Origin: Paracoccaceae bacterium
GTDB lineage: Bacteria > Pseudomonadota > Alphaproteobacteria > Rhodobacterales > Rhodobacteraceae
Length of the DNA: 64,000 nt
NCBI GenBank assembly: GCA_012103375.1
Contig: WLWX01000001.1
Coordinates: 1,416,501 to 1,480,500 of the forward strand
Direction: 5' to 3'
In this document: positions 44,152-53,829 of the stretch, piece after piece
Position numbering within the stretch: position 1 is the first letter of the stretch
Layout: each line of letters begins with the position of its first letter
The notes under the pieces: generated by a model
Database searches by the model: none
Told to the model about the DNA's origin: nothing
What the model saw: the letters and a program-made list of their open reading frames with translations, nothing else
Position numbers and translations under genes: made by a program

Positions 44152-44987
44152 CAACGCCTGGCCTGTCGGTCGAAGGGATCACTGTTACCTATCCAAACGG
44201 CGTCACCGCCCTGCGCGACGCCAGCTTTGCAATTCCAACTGGAACCATCACGGCGCTTGTCGGGGTCAACGGATCCGGCAAATCGACGATGTTCAAGGCG
44301 ATCATGGGGTTTCAGCGGCTATCGAGCGGCAAGATCACCATCCTTGGCCGCCCGGGCGCGCGGGCGTTAAAGGAAGGCATCGTCGCCTATGTCCCCCAGG
44401 CGGAGGAGGTTGACTGGACCTTCCCGGTCCTCGTCGAAGATGTCGTGATGATGGGCCGTTATGGCCACATGGGCCTGCTGCGGCGCCCGCGTGCCGCCGA
44501 CCAGGCCGCCGTCACCGACGCGCTGGCCCGCGTCGGCATGTCCGATTTCCGCCATCGCCAGATCGGCGCGCTGTCAGGCGGTCAGCGCAAGCGCGTCTTT
44601 CTTGCGCGCGCCCTGGCACAGGACGGGCAGGTGATCCTGCTGGATGAACCCTTCACCGGCGTCGATGTGCAAACCGAAGAGGCGATCGTGACCCTGCTGG
44701 GCGAATTGCGGTCCGAGGGGCGCGTGATGTTGGTTTCGACCCACAACCTTGGCTCGGTCCCAGAATTCTGCGACCGCACGGTCCTGATCAAGGGCACCGT
44801 TCTGGCCCACGGCCCGACCGAGGCGACCTTCACCCGCCCTAACCTCGAAGCCGCATTCGGAGGGGTCCTGCGCCGCTTCGTCCTCGGCGGCGCCGACCTG
44901 CACCACGACGATGACGATACGCGCGAAGTCACGGTCCTCACCGACGACGAACGCCCCTTCGTCCTTTATGATGAACGTGACGAATGA
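44148..44987 (+). CDS. sitB: Metal ABC transporter ATP-binding protein (SitB-like)
   Basis: A 279-residue ATPase of the metal importer. Walker [10 protein letters not shown], signature [15 protein letters not shown], Walker [13 protein letters not shown] and H-loop VSTHNL are all present. The C-terminal tail ([12 protein letters not shown]) is rich in His and Asp and could sense or bind metal, though that is a guess. After its stop comes a 142-base gap filled by a dispersed repeat, then two permeases. Confidence 0.93.
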   Translation: MTTPGLSVEGITVTYPNGVTALRDASFAIPTGTITALVGVNGSGKSTMFKAIMGFQRLSSGKITILGRPGARALKEGIVAYVPQAEEVDWTFPVLVEDVVMMGRYGHMGLLRRPRAADQAAVTDALARVGMSDFRHRQIGALSGGQRKRVFLARALAQDGQVILLDEPFTGVDVQTEEAIVTLLGELRSEGRVMLVSTHNLGSVPEFCDRTVLIKGTVLAHGPTEATFTRPNLEAAFGGVLRRFVLGGADLHHDDDDTREVTVLTDDERPFVLYDERDE

Positions 44988-45002
44988 TCGCCCCCTTGCC
45001 CA

Positions 45003-45105
45003 TCATTGACCCAAAAATATCCCGGGGAGGTCTGGAGGGGCTGGCCCCTCCAGCCACCGCCCGCGGCCACGACCCGAGGGATTTTACATCCCGAGGCCCC
45101 GACCG
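45003..45105 (-). repeat. Dispersed intergenic repeat, copy 3 (full length, inverted), inside the sit operon
   Basis: The inverse of the 26935 copy: CCAAAAATATCCCGGGGAGG, hairpin CTGGAGGGGC/GCCCCTCCAG (45032-45053), GC-rich linker, then GAGGGATTTTACATCCCGAG. It lies between sitB and sitC, so it either sits within a transcript or splits the operon. Confidence 0.8.
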
Positions 45106-45129
45106 GCCGCGCCCGGCGGCACCCGTAAG

Positions 45130-45963
45130 ATGAGTGTCCTGTTCGAACCCTTCGCCTATTCCTACATGATCAATGCAATGTGGGTGTCCGCGCTGGTCGG
45201 GGCGATCTGCGCATTCCTCAGCGCCTTTTTGATGCTGAAAGGCTGGTCGCTGATTGGTGATGCGCTGTCCCACGCTATCGTTCCCGGTGTTGCAGGGGCC
45301 TATATGCTGGGGCTGCCGTTTGCGCTGGGGGCGTTCCTGTCGGGCGGACTTGCGGCGGGCGCGATGCTGTTCCTCAATCGCCAGACGGGGCTGCGGGAAG
45401 ATGCGATCATCGGGCTGATTTTCACCTCGTTCTTCGGGCTGGGGCTGTTCATGGTCTCGCTGAACCCGGTTGCGGTGGACATCCAGACGATTACACTGGG
45501 CAATATCCTGGCCATTGCGCCGGCGGACACTGTTCAACTGGCGATTATCGGCAGCGTTACTTTGCTTGTCCTGACGCTCAAATGGCGCGACCTGATGGTG
45601 ACGTTTTTCGACGAAGGGCACGCGCGCTCCATCGGGTTGCCAACCGGGCGGCTGAAGCTGATTTTCTTCGCACTTCTGGCCGCTTCAACCGTCGCGGCCC
45701 TGCAAACTGTCGGGGCCTTTTTGGTCATCGCCGTTGTCGTCACCCCTGGCGCGACCGCCTATCTGCTGACTGACCGGTTTGGCACGCTGATCATTGTTGC
45801 AATCGTCATCGGCACGCTGACCAGTTTCATCGGTGCCTACCTTAGCTTCTTCCTCGACGGGGCCACCGGCGGGATCATCGTTCTGCTGCAAACCGCCTGC
45901 TTCCTGCTGGCGTTCTTCTTTGCCCCGCGCCATGGCCGGATCGCGGTCTGGAGGCGCGCATGA
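45130..45963 (+). CDS. sitC: Metal ABC transporter permease (SitC-like)
   Basis: A 277-residue inner-membrane protein of the ABC-3 family with about eight hydrophobic segments. Typical parts are LKGWSLIGDALSHAIVPGVAGAY, MSLNPVAVDI-type loop (VSLNPVAVDIQTITLGNIL) and GAFLVIAVVVTPGATAYLLTDRF. Its stop overlaps the start of the second permease by four bases. The two form the metal channel. Confidence 0.93.
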   Translation: MSVLFEPFAYSYMINAMWVSALVGAICAFLSAFLMLKGWSLIGDALSHAIVPGVAGAYMLGLPFALGAFLSGGLAAGAMLFLNRQTGLREDAIIGLIFTSFFGLGLFMVSLNPVAVDIQTITLGNILAIAPADTVQLAIIGSVTLLVLTLKWRDLMVTFFDEGHARSIGLPTGRLKLIFFALLAASTVAALQTVGAFLVIAVVVTPGATAYLLTDRFGTLIIVAIVIGTLTSFIGAYLSFFLDGATGGIIVLLQTACFLLAFFFAPRHGRIAVWRRA

Positions 45964-46784
45964 TCGAAGAACTCCTCTTGCCGCTGCAACTTCCATTCAT
46001 GCGCGATGCGTTTCTGATCACCCTGATGGTGGCGGTGCCTTCGGCGATGCTGTCGTGTTTTCTGGTACTGAAGGGCTGGTCGCTGATGGGCGATGCGGTC
46101 AGTCATGCGGTGCTGCCGGGGATTGTGCTGGCCTATATTCTGGGCGCGCCACTGGCGCTTGGCGCATTCATTACGGGTGTGGTCTGCGCCCTGACGACCG
46201 GCTGGCTGGCCGAACGGTCCCGCGTCAAGCGCGACACCGTGATGGGCGTGGTGTTTTCAGCGATGTTTGCGCTGGGGCTGGTGATGTATACGAAAATCCG
46301 CACCGACGTTCATCTGGATCACATCCTGTTCGGTGACATGCTGGGCGTCGCCACGCGGGACCTGATCGAGGCTGGAGCCATCGGCCTGTTCGTCGTCGCG
46401 GCAATCCTGATCCGGCGCCGCGACATGGTGTTGCACGCCTTCGACCCCGCGCAGGCGCTGGGGCTGAACGCGCGGGTGCTGCATTACGGGCTGCTGATCA
46501 TGCTGACGCTTTGCGTGATCGCAGCAATGAAAGCGGTCGGGATCATTTTAGCGATCGCTCTGCTGATCGCGCCGGGTGCCACGGCATTTCTGGTGACGCA
46601 CCGGTTCGCTGCGATGCTGGCAGTCTCGGTCGGGGTGGCGGTCACCTCGGTCGTGACAGGCGTCTACACCAGCTTCTTCATTGACAGCGCACCGGCCCCG
46701 ACCGTGGTTCTGGTGATGACCGGGTTTTTCATCGCTGCATTCGCCCTTTCGGTCATGCGTGCGCAAAGAATGGGTGCGGTCTAA
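45960..46784 (+). CDS. sitD: Metal ABC transporter permease (SitD-like)
   Basis: A 274-residue ABC-3 family permease, a paralogue of the preceding one (LKGWSLMGDAVSHAVLPGIVLAY; ILAIALLIAPGATAFLVTHRF). It has about eight hydrophobic segments. It ends the sit operon; 91 bases separate it from a convergent gene. Confidence 0.93.
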   Translation: MIEELLLPLQLPFMRDAFLITLMVAVPSAMLSCFLVLKGWSLMGDAVSHAVLPGIVLAYILGAPLALGAFITGVVCALTTGWLAERSRVKRDTVMGVVFSAMFALGLVMYTKIRTDVHLDHILFGDMLGVATRDLIEAGAIGLFVVAAILIRRRDMVLHAFDPAQALGLNARVLHYGLLIMLTLCVIAAMKAVGIILAIALLIAPGATAFLVTHRFAAMLAVSVGVAVTSVVTGVYTSFFIDSAPAPTVVLVMTGFFIAAFALSVMRAQRMGAV

Positions 46785-46875
46785 GCAAGCGCCCATCCCG
46801 CGGAAGGGCGCCTGCGTTTGTGGATCATGGGCTGCGGGCATTGGCCCCGGTTAATCGGGGCCGCCACCAATCAGA

Positions 46876-47445
46876 TCAGCCTGCCGGACCCATGCAGGTG
46901 CTCTGACCGTAGTTGTTGGTCTCACTATCCTCGACCATATCGTCGTTGTGATCGGCGGCGATCAGGAACTGCACGCTGGCGTGATAGGGCGATGGCCCCC
47001 ATGCCTCGGACGGGATCGACCGACTGCGCAGGGTCTGCTGGTTGGGCGCCAGCGAGGGGACAGCGATTGTGCCATAGTTACTGCCGCCAAAGTTGACCTG
47101 CACCACCGAGTTGGGTGAGGCAACGCTGCCGACGTTCTTGACATAATACTGCACTTTCTGATTGCCGCCATTCCATGCCCCGCAATAGCCCGAGTGCGGC
47201 AGGCCGCTGTTGCCCGAATAGCGCGGCAGGATAATCAGGTCTGGCTTGCCCGCGCCGCCCTGACGGTTGCGGATGGCCAACCCGTTCTTGGGGGCCGCGC
47301 GCTGTGCCCGAAGGGTTGTTGATGCGACGGGTTGCGCACGCAGCGCTGAATTCTTGCTGCTGGCAGCATCCACTGCCGAAACTGTGGTCGACAGAACTGC
47401 GATCATCGACAGCGACTTGAGGGTATGTGAGGCAAAGCGTTTCAT
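46876..47445 (-). CDS. Secreted protein with CARDB-like domain
   Basis: A 189-residue protein. ATG 47445 has AAGGA eight bases upstream; an in-frame ATG 30 bases earlier lacks this. The signal peptide is visible (KSLSMIAVLSTTVSAVDA), followed by a basic linker. The C-terminal part (about residues 70-185) resembles a CARDB/immunoglobulin-like fold: PDLIILPRYSG, VQYYVKNVGSVASPNSVVQV, VPSLAPNQQTL and DDMVEDSETNN. Two cysteines could form a disulfide. Such domains act in surface adhesion or carbohydrate binding; the role here is unknown. Confidence 0.78.
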   Translation of the reverse strand: MKRFASHTLKSLSMIAVLSTTVSAVDAASSKNSALRAQPVASTTLRAQRAAPKNGLAIRNRQGGAGKPDLIILPRYSGNSGLPHSGYCGAWNGGNQKVQYYVKNVGSVASPNSVVQVNFGGSNYGTIAVPSLAPNQQTLRSRSIPSEAWGPSPYHASVQFLIAADHNDDMVEDSETNNYGQSTCMGPAG

Positions 47446-47553
47446 GGGGAAGATCCTTATAAACTGGCGTTTCATGCCAGTGTGTCGGATCGTCGGCGCC
47501 GATGGTTCAACATATTGTCCAGGCTGCGCTTTAAGGTGCCGAAAGGACAGTCC

Positions 47554-48525
47554 CTAACCCTCGGCCAGTTGTGCCAGATAGGCGGCCACGCCAATCAACG
47601 CGGCATAGTCATCTTCGATCAGCCAGACCGGGAATGCGTCCATGAACTCTCCGAACCGGCCCTTGTCGCGGAAGGCATTGGCCAGATCGGCCTCGTCGAA
47701 ATAGGGGGCGACGGCGCGGGCCACGCCGCCGATCAGGAAAATCCCACCGCGCGGAAGCTGGATCAGCGACAGGTCTCCGATGGCGTTGCCCAGCAGGCGG
47801 ATGAAAGTGAACACGGCCTGGTGCGCGCGGTCATCACCGGCGGCCAGCGCCTCCATTATGGTGCCACCGTCGCGACGGTCTGTGGCCCCGGATTGTGCAC
47901 CAACCCAGGCGTCGACATTGGACAGGCCGCGCCCTGACAGAACCTCTTCCAATGCCGGGAACCCGTGGCTGTCGCCGACAAACTGGCTGAGCGACAGATC
48001 ATGCGCGCTGCGGATTGGCAGGGTGATATGCCCGGATTCCGAGGCTGTGACCAAGCGCGCCGCACCATCGTGATAGACGGTCGCCGCATTGAACCCGGTG
48101 CCCACGCCAACCACCAGTTGCGGCGCGGCGGCTTCGGGCGTGGCCCCCGAAATCACCGGACGCAGCTTGTCGTCGTCGATCCGTCCCAGCGCGTGACCCT
48201 GCGCCTGCAAGTCATTCAGGATCGCCACCGTCTGCGCCCCGGTTGCGTGCGCCAGCGTGTCGGTATCTATCGCCCAGTCGAGGTTCGTCATGCTCGCCTG
48301 ACCATCGCGCACCGGACCGGCCACGGCCACACAGGCAGCGGCGCAATTCACACCGCCCTCAGCCTGAACAAAGCGGCGGATGGCGGTTTCCAGATCGGGG
48401 CAGTCGGCGTTGCGATAACGCCGGATCGTGTCGGGCAACAGATCCGCGCCCCGGGCCAGCGCAATGCGCGTATTGGTGCCGCCGATATCGGCGACCAGCG
48501 ACAATGTGTTGGCTGCGTGGGGCAT
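47554..48525 (-). CDS. glk: Glucokinase (Glk)
   Basis: A 323-residue glucokinase of the Glk (PF02685) type that makes glucose-6-phosphate. Motifs: LVADIGGTNTRIALA, ACVAVAGPVRDGQASMTNLDW, VAILNDLQAQGHAL, VVGVGTGFNAATV, FLIGGVARAV. It lies 66 bases after aglR on the same strand and near aglA and edd/eda, so it probably phosphorylates glucose released by the alpha-glucosidases for the Entner-Doudoroff route. Confidence 0.93.
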   Translation of the reverse strand: MPHAANTLSLVADIGGTNTRIALARGADLLPDTIRRYRNADCPDLETAIRRFVQAEGGVNCAAACVAVAGPVRDGQASMTNLDWAIDTDTLAHATGAQTVAILNDLQAQGHALGRIDDDKLRPVISGATPEAAAPQLVVGVGTGFNAATVYHDGAARLVTASESGHITLPIRSAHDLSLSQFVGDSHGFPALEEVLSGRGLSNVDAWVGAQSGATDRRDGGTIMEALAAGDDRAHQAVFTFIRLLGNAIGDLSLIQLPRGGIFLIGGVARAVAPYFDEADLANAFRDKGRFGEFMDAFPVWLIEDDYAALIGVAAYLAQLAEG

Positions 48526-48591
48526 CAGGCGTCCTTGGATGGGCTTGCGCGGTGATAGGACGTATGCGCCCTGGCCTGCAAGGGCAGGGGA

Positions 48592-49635
48592 TCAGACCGG
48601 TGGGCCCGAAGACTGGCCCTGAACCAGCTCGGCCTCTAACAGGGTCCGCACGTCAGCGGCGGCGGGGTCGCGGATTTGCTCCAACAGCATAAGCGCTGCC
48701 TGACGCCCGGCCTGACGGACCGAAGACCGCACGGCGGTAAAAACCGGGTTCACGCCGTCGTTGCGGAAATACGAAAGCTCATCATCGTGGGTCACGACCG
48801 AGATGTCGCGCCCGATCTCCAACCCGCGTTCCTGCACCGCGCGCCGCACCCCGATGGCGGTGATCAGCGAGGCGACGACGATCCCGGTTGGCGGGCGGGG
48901 CAGGGACAGCATCGCCGTGGCAGTCCGGTGGCCATAAGTCTCGGTCATCGCGCCGCTGGTCATCAGCTCAGGGTCCTGAACGATCCCGGCGCTGGCCAGC
49001 GCGTCCAGATACCCGGCACGCCGACGCATCGCGAAATCCATCGTTTCCAGCCCGTTGATCAGGGCAATCCGTTCATGGCCAAGCTGCGCCAGATGTGCCG
49101 TCGCGCGCCGGAAGGCCCGCGTGTTGTCGACGTCGATCCAGGCATAATCCGCAGTTTCATGCGATGAACGCCCATGTACCACAAACGGCAGGCCAATGTC
49201 GCGCAGCAGGCTGATCCGGCGATCCCCCTGAACCGGGCTTTGCAGGATGATCCCGTCCACCGACCTGCGCGAGGCGATCTGCCGATAGGCGCGTTCCTCG
49301 TCATCATCCGGCACGATGGACAGCATCATGTCATAGCCGTTTTCGAGGTAAATCTCACCGGCGCCCGCAATGAAGTCAGCGAAGATCGGGTTCACCATCT
49401 CGTTGCGCTTTGACACCGGAATGACATGCCCGATGGCCATGCTGCGCCCGGTGGCGAGGCTTTTGGCGCGGGTGTTGGGGATATAATGATGCTGGCGGGC
49501 GGCATCTTCGACCCGTTTGCGCGTCGCCTCGTTCACCTCGGGATACCCGTTCAGCGCGCGGCTGACGGTGGTGGGGGACAGCCCCAGAATTCCGGACAGT
49601 TGTTTGAGGTTGATTGAGGGCAAACGAGTTTCCAA
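48592..49635 (-). CDS. aglR: LacI family transcriptional regulator (AglR-like)
   Basis: A 347-residue repressor with an N-terminal LacI helix-turn-helix (INLKQLSGILGLSPTTVSRALNGYPEVNEATRKRV) and a periplasmic-binding-protein-like sensor (IGHVIPVSKRNEMVNPIFADFIAG, GIVVASLITAIGVRRA). The start is TTG 49635 or TTG 49623; no ATG fits. It is divergent from aglEFGAK, the usual place of AglR. Palindromes with GCGC centres at 41412 and 49790 are candidate sites. Confidence 0.9.
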   Translation of the reverse strand: METRLPSINLKQLSGILGLSPTTVSRALNGYPEVNEATRKRVEDAARQHHYIPNTRAKSLATGRSMAIGHVIPVSKRNEMVNPIFADFIAGAGEIYLENGYDMMLSIVPDDDEERAYRQIASRRSVDGIILQSPVQGDRRISLLRDIGLPFVVHGRSSHETADYAWIDVDNTRAFRRATAHLAQLGHERIALINGLETMDFAMRRRAGYLDALASAGIVQDPELMTSGAMTETYGHRTATAMLSLPRPPTGIVVASLITAIGVRRAVQERGLEIGRDISVVTHDDELSYFRNDGVNPVFTAVRSSVRQAGRQAALMLLEQIRDPAAADVRTLLEAELVQGQSSGPPV

Positions 49636-49789
49636 AACGCTTTCAATTCAGCGCGACACTAGAATGCCCTGAAGCTTCCGTCAAACGGGATAATCGACTG
49701 CCTTTGCCCATATCAACAGATATTTTCAACGCCAATCCGCGAATCCTGGATTGACTCCGGGTAGAAGTTCCTTGATGTTGCGCGACATT

Positions 49790-49801
49790 CAAAGCGCTTT
49801 G
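49790..49801. promoter_or_regulatory. LacI-type operator of the agl operon, upstream of the inserted IS
   Basis: CAAAGCGCTTTG is a perfect 12-base palindrome typical of AglR/MalR-like LacI sites, and a related half site, AAACGCTTTCAA, lies near 49636. It stands 28 bases before the left end of an IS1182-like element, while aglE starts only at 51408. Confidence 0.6.
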
Positions 49802-49828
49802 GATTTGTCCGTCGGGCGCTTTGCGGAG

Positions 49829-51365
49829 ATACTGTTGAAAAAGTCCGTTGATTGGCCGCGCACGCTCTGATTCACTTGTTTTGAGGGTGGAGGGTTCGGC
49901 GATGATGGGTCCAAGGCAAGTTGCGCAAGGCGCGCTGTTCTATGAGTTCTCGATCGAGAGTTTTGTGCCGAAGGATCATCCCATCCGGGGAATTGATCGC
50001 TTCCTTGATCTGACAGGCGCGGCCCTGGCCGACCCAAGCCGTTGGCGCCATGAATGGCCCGACACCGATTTCACAATGACCGCCCTTCGATTGATCCTGA
50101 ACTGATGATCCGCATGCTGTTGTTGGGCTATTGTCAGGGCATCCGTTCCGAGCGACGGCTTTGCGAAGAGGTTCATGTCAATCTGGCGTATCGTTGGTTT
50201 TGTAAGCTTGATTTGGCTGATCCAGTGCCCGACCATTCGACATTCTCTAAGAACCGGCATGGCCGTTTCCGCGAGAGCGGTTTGTTCCGACATTTGTTCG
50301 AGGTCGTTTTGCAGCGCTGCATGGATGAGGGGCTGGTTGGCGGCCACAGCTTTGGTGTTGATGCCAGTCTGATCCCCGCGAATGCAAACCAGACGCGCGG
50401 CGTTGAAAGCAAAGACGGACTGCCAGCAGATCTGACGTCCCGTGCCGTCGACGAATATCTCGAGACGCTGGATGATGTGGCCTTCGGTGCTGCGACCAAG
50501 GTCGTCCCCAAATACATCTCACCGGCTGATCCAGCAGCGCGTTGGACTGGGGCTGACGGGGGAGCCGCCTACTTTGCCTATTCCACTAACTATATGGTCG
50601 ATTTGGATAATGCAGTCATCGTGGACGTCGAGCCGACGGCTCCGATCCGGCCTGCAGAGGCGCGGGCAGCAAGGGAGATGATCGATCGTGTACATGAGCG
50701 GTTTGGCATCAAACCTGACAAGCTTGTGGGTGATACGGGTTACGGATCAGCCGAGATGTTGGGCTGGCTTGTGGACGAACGTCAAATCGAACCCCACATT
50801 CCGGTCTGGGATAAGTCAAAACGAACTGACGGCACATTCTCACGCGAAGACTTTGTCTACGACCCGGCGACCGACAGCTATACTTGCCCGACCGGCAAAG
50901 CCTTGCAAACATATCGGCGGAACTTCTCAAAACCGCGAAAGCCCAATGGCAGCAAAGACGGGTTCATCAGATACCGAGCCTCAAAGCACGATTGCGACGC
51001 ATGCCCTCTGAAGTCGCAATGCTGTCCGAAGGACGACGGCAGACGCCTTATGCGGTCCGTTCACGAAGCCGCCCGAGACGTCGCTCGCGATATCCGAAAA
51101 ACAGATGCCTACATGACGTCGTTCATCCAAAGGCGGAAGGTTGAAATGCTCTTTGCCCACCTGAAACGATACATCGGCGTGCAGATGATGCGGCTTCGAG
51201 GACCCAAAGGCGCAACCGAACAGTTCCAACTCGCAGCAACAGCTCAAAACCTCCGGAAACTGGCGAAGTTGGTGCCAGCAACAGTGCCAACGTGAAAGAA
51301 AACGGCGCGCGGCCGCCTCTCGCTCAACAACGCGCCGACCAAAACATCGACTTCTTCAACAGTAT
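49829..51365 (+). mobile_element. IS1182-like insertion sequence upstream of aglE
   Basis: An element of about 1.54 kb. The ends ATACTGTTGAAAAAGTC (49829-49845) and GACTTCTTCAACAGTAT (51349-51365) are inverted repeats with one mismatch. The outermost AT may be part of the ends or a short target duplication. It carries a DUF772/DDE transposase in two frames. It lies between a LacI-type operator and aglE, 43 bases before the aglE start, and so probably removes or replaces the native promoter connection. Confidence 0.85.
49902..51295 (+). CDS. IS1182-like transposase, reading frame broken near 50060-50080
   Basis: The first frame (49902-50105) encodes the family N-terminus (GPRQVAQGALFYEFSIESFV, IRGIDRFLDL). 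The second (50054-51295) continues from RPSIDPELMIRMLLLGYCQG through DHSTFSKNRHGRF and carries the DDE residues: Asp in GVDASLIPAN, Asp in VGDTGYGS, Glu in RRKVEMLFAHLKR, with a Cys-rich CDACPLKSQCCP between. The move between frames is -1. There is no long slippery run, so a mutation that inactivates the element is as likely as programmed frameshifting. Confidence 0.82.
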
Positions 51366-51407
51366 CCGGACACATGTGCCATGCAGCACAGACAGGGAGA
51401 ATACCAA

Positions 51408-52763
51408 ATGAAAAAGACATTGATGGCCAGCGTCGCGGCCTTCGCACTTGCCAGCCCGGCGTTTGCCGCGGGGCATCTGGCCTTCGCCGAGGGCGAGGGG
51501 GAGTTCAACTGGGACAACTACAAGGAATGGGCAGCAAATGCGCCGGACCTGTCAGGTCAGCAGCTGACGATCTTTGGATCTTGGCTGACGCCTGAGGATG
51601 ATTTTTTTAGGAACATGCTAGCCTACTTCAACGAAGCGACCGGGGCTGAAGCGGTTTTTACCGGGTCTGACAGCTTTGAACAACAGATCATCATTGATGC
51701 CGAGGCTGGGTCAGCCCCGAACATCGCGGTGTTCCCGCAGCCGGGTCTGGCCGCAGGTATGGCCGCGAAAGGGTTCCTGTCACCGCTGCCCGAAGGGACC
51801 GCAGACTGGACCCGCGAAAACTATGCCGCCGGGCAGTCATGGGTCGATCTGGGCACCTACGCCGACGCGGATGGCAACGACCAGATGTTTGGCTTTTTCT
51901 TCAACGTGAACGTCAAAAGCCTGGTCTGGTACAGCCCCGAGAATTTTGAGGATGCCGGCTATGAAGTGCCGGAATCCATGGAGGACCTGAAAGCGTTGAC
52001 CGAGCAGATCGTGGCCGATGGGGAAACCCCGTGGTGCATCGGTCTGGGTTCAGGTGCCGCAACAGGCTGGCCCGCAACCGACTGGGTCGAAGATCTGATG
52101 CTGCGCACGCAGGAACCGGGCGTTTACGACGAATGGGTCGCCAATTCGATTCCGTTCACGGACGAACGTGTTCTGGCCGCGATTGATGAGTTCGGCTATT
52201 TCGCGCGCAACGACGATCATGTTGCCGGTGGCGCAGCTGCGGTTGCCTCAACCGACTTCCGCGACAGCCCCAAGGGCATGTTCAGCTCTCCTCCGCAGTG
52301 CTACATGCACCGCCAGGCCTCGTTCGCGTCGGCATTTTTCCCGGAAGGTGTTGTCGTGGGTGAGGATGCCGACTTCTTCTATTTCCCGGGCTATGCGGAA
52401 AAAGACCTCGGCTCACCCGTGCTGGGTGGCGGAACGCTGCTTGCCATCACCAACCCGTCTGATGCTGCAGATGCCTTCATCAGCTTCCTGGAAACTCCAT
52501 TCGCCAATGAGGTGATGATGGCGCAGACCGGGTTCCTGACGCCGCACAAGGGTGTGAACCTGGCTGCCTATAAGGATGACACGCTGCGCAAGCAGGGCGA
52601 AATTCTGTTGGGCGCGACCACCTTCCGCTTTGACGGATCCGACCTGATGCCTGCCGCCGTGGGGCAGGGGTCGTTCTGGACCGGCATGGTTGACTATACC
52701 GGTGGCAAATCCGCGGCCGATGTGGCGGCTGGAATCCAGACGTCCTGGGACGCCGCGAAGTAA
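51408..52763 (+). CDS. aglE: Alpha-glucoside ABC transporter substrate-binding protein (AglE)
   Basis: A 451-residue periplasmic binding protein with a signal peptide ending near AFA-AG. Typical AglE parts are GQQLTIFGSWLTPEDDFFRNML, FEQQIIIDAEAGSAPNIAVFPQPG and PWCIGLGSGAATGWPATDW. The start at 51408 (KKTLMASVAAFAL) follows GGGAG; the open frame upstream is in the IS flank. It is the first gene of aglEFGAK. The IS ending 43 bases upstream separates it from its operator. Confidence 0.93.
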   Translation: MKKTLMASVAAFALASPAFAAGHLAFAEGEGEFNWDNYKEWAANAPDLSGQQLTIFGSWLTPEDDFFRNMLAYFNEATGAEAVFTGSDSFEQQIIIDAEAGSAPNIAVFPQPGLAAGMAAKGFLSPLPEGTADWTRENYAAGQSWVDLGTYADADGNDQMFGFFFNVNVKSLVWYSPENFEDAGYEVPESMEDLKALTEQIVADGETPWCIGLGSGAATGWPATDWVEDLMLRTQEPGVYDEWVANSIPFTDERVLAAIDEFGYFARNDDHVAGGAAAVASTDFRDSPKGMFSSPPQCYMHRQASFASAFFPEGVVVGEDADFFYFPGYAEKDLGSPVLGGGTLLAITNPSDAADAFISFLETPFANEVMMAQTGFLTPHKGVNLAAYKDDTLRKQGEILLGATTFRFDGSDLMPAAVGQGSFWTGMVDYTGGKSAADVAAGIQTSWDAAK

Positions 52764-52772
52764 GACCACTTG

Positions 52773-52800
52773 CACGGCCCGGCCAATGCGCCGGGCCGTG
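52773..52800. promoter_or_regulatory. Strong hairpin between aglE and aglF
   Basis: CACGGCCCGGC and GCCGGGCCGTG form a perfect 11-pair stem with a CAATGC loop, nine bases past the aglE stop. It is the fifth hairpin in this window that directly follows a binding-protein gene. Confidence 0.65.
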
Positions 52801-52827
52801 TAACACTGAATTCTGGGGGGACAGGCG

Positions 52828-53829
52828 ATGCATCCGGCACTTCAGGGCCTTCTGACCATCTTTATCGGCGTCGGCGGTTGCGTGGGGTATTTCTACTTCT
52901 CGAACCAACTGCTCGACAAAGTGCTGGTCCCGGCCAAAGGCCCGAACATCGGGCGCAATATCAACAACGCCAACATGATCCGCCCCTGGCTGTTTCTGGC
53001 CCCGGCGATCCTGGCGCTTGGCCTTTACCTGGCATACCCCGTTGTCGCGACCTTCTGGCTGTCGGTCACTGACCGCGATCAGGGCGGGGCGTTCGTGGGT
53101 CTGGCCAATTACGCACAAATGCTGGACGAACCGAAATTCACCGAAGCGCTGCGCAATAATATGCTGTGGCTGATCATCGTGCCCGCAGCCTCAACCGGGT
53201 TCGGGCTGCTGGCGGCGCAGTTGACCGACCGGATCAAATGGGGCGCGGTTGCGAAATCGCTGATCTTCATGCCGATGGCGATTTCCTTCGTCGGCGCGGG
53301 CGTGATCTGGAAGCTGGTGTATGAAACCCGCCCCGTGGACGTCGAACAGATCGGTGTGTTGAACGCGGTCTACCTGTCGCTTGGCGGGACCGAGCCGCAG
53401 ACCTGGCTGACGATCCCGCTGTGGAACTCGATCTTCCTGATGATCGTGCTGATCTGGATTCAAACCGGCTTTGCCATGGTGATCCTGTCGGCCGCGCTGC
53501 GCGGCATTCCGGAAGAAACGATCGAGGCTGCGATTGTCGACGGCGCCAACCCGTTCCAGATCTTCTTCAAGATCAAGGTGCCGCAGATCGTGGGCACCAT
53601 CATCGTGGTCTGGACCACGATCACCATCGTCGTCCTTAAGGTCTTTGATATCGTCTTCGCGATGACCAACGGCCAGTGGGAAACGCAGGTTCTTGCCAAC
53701 TACATGTACGACAAGATGTTCCGCGCCGGTGACTGGGGCGTCGGGTCCGCTGCCGCGATGATCATCATGCTGCTGGTCACCCCGATCCTGGTCTGGAACG
53801 TCTACAACGCCCGTAAGGAGATGCGCTGA
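52828..53829 (+). CDS. aglF: Alpha-glucoside ABC transporter permease (AglF)
   Basis: A 333-residue inner-membrane permease. An extra N-terminal membrane segment precedes the usual six, as in AglF proteins. The coupling loop is EAAIVDGANPFQIFFKIKVPQIVGT, and DRDQGGAFVGLANYAQML is typical. GGGGGGA lies just before the ATG. Its stop overlaps the aglG start (TGATG). Confidence 0.94.
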   Translation: MHPALQGLLTIFIGVGGCVGYFYFSNQLLDKVLVPAKGPNIGRNINNANMIRPWLFLAPAILALGLYLAYPVVATFWLSVTDRDQGGAFVGLANYAQMLDEPKFTEALRNNMLWLIIVPAASTGFGLLAAQLTDRIKWGAVAKSLIFMPMAISFVGAGVIWKLVYETRPVDVEQIGVLNAVYLSLGGTEPQTWLTIPLWNSIFLMIVLIWIQTGFAMVILSAALRGIPEETIEAAIVDGANPFQIFFKIKVPQIVGTIIVVWTTITIVVLKVFDIVFAMTNGQWETQVLANYMYDKMFRAGDWGVGSAAAMIIMLLVTPILVWNVYNARKEMR

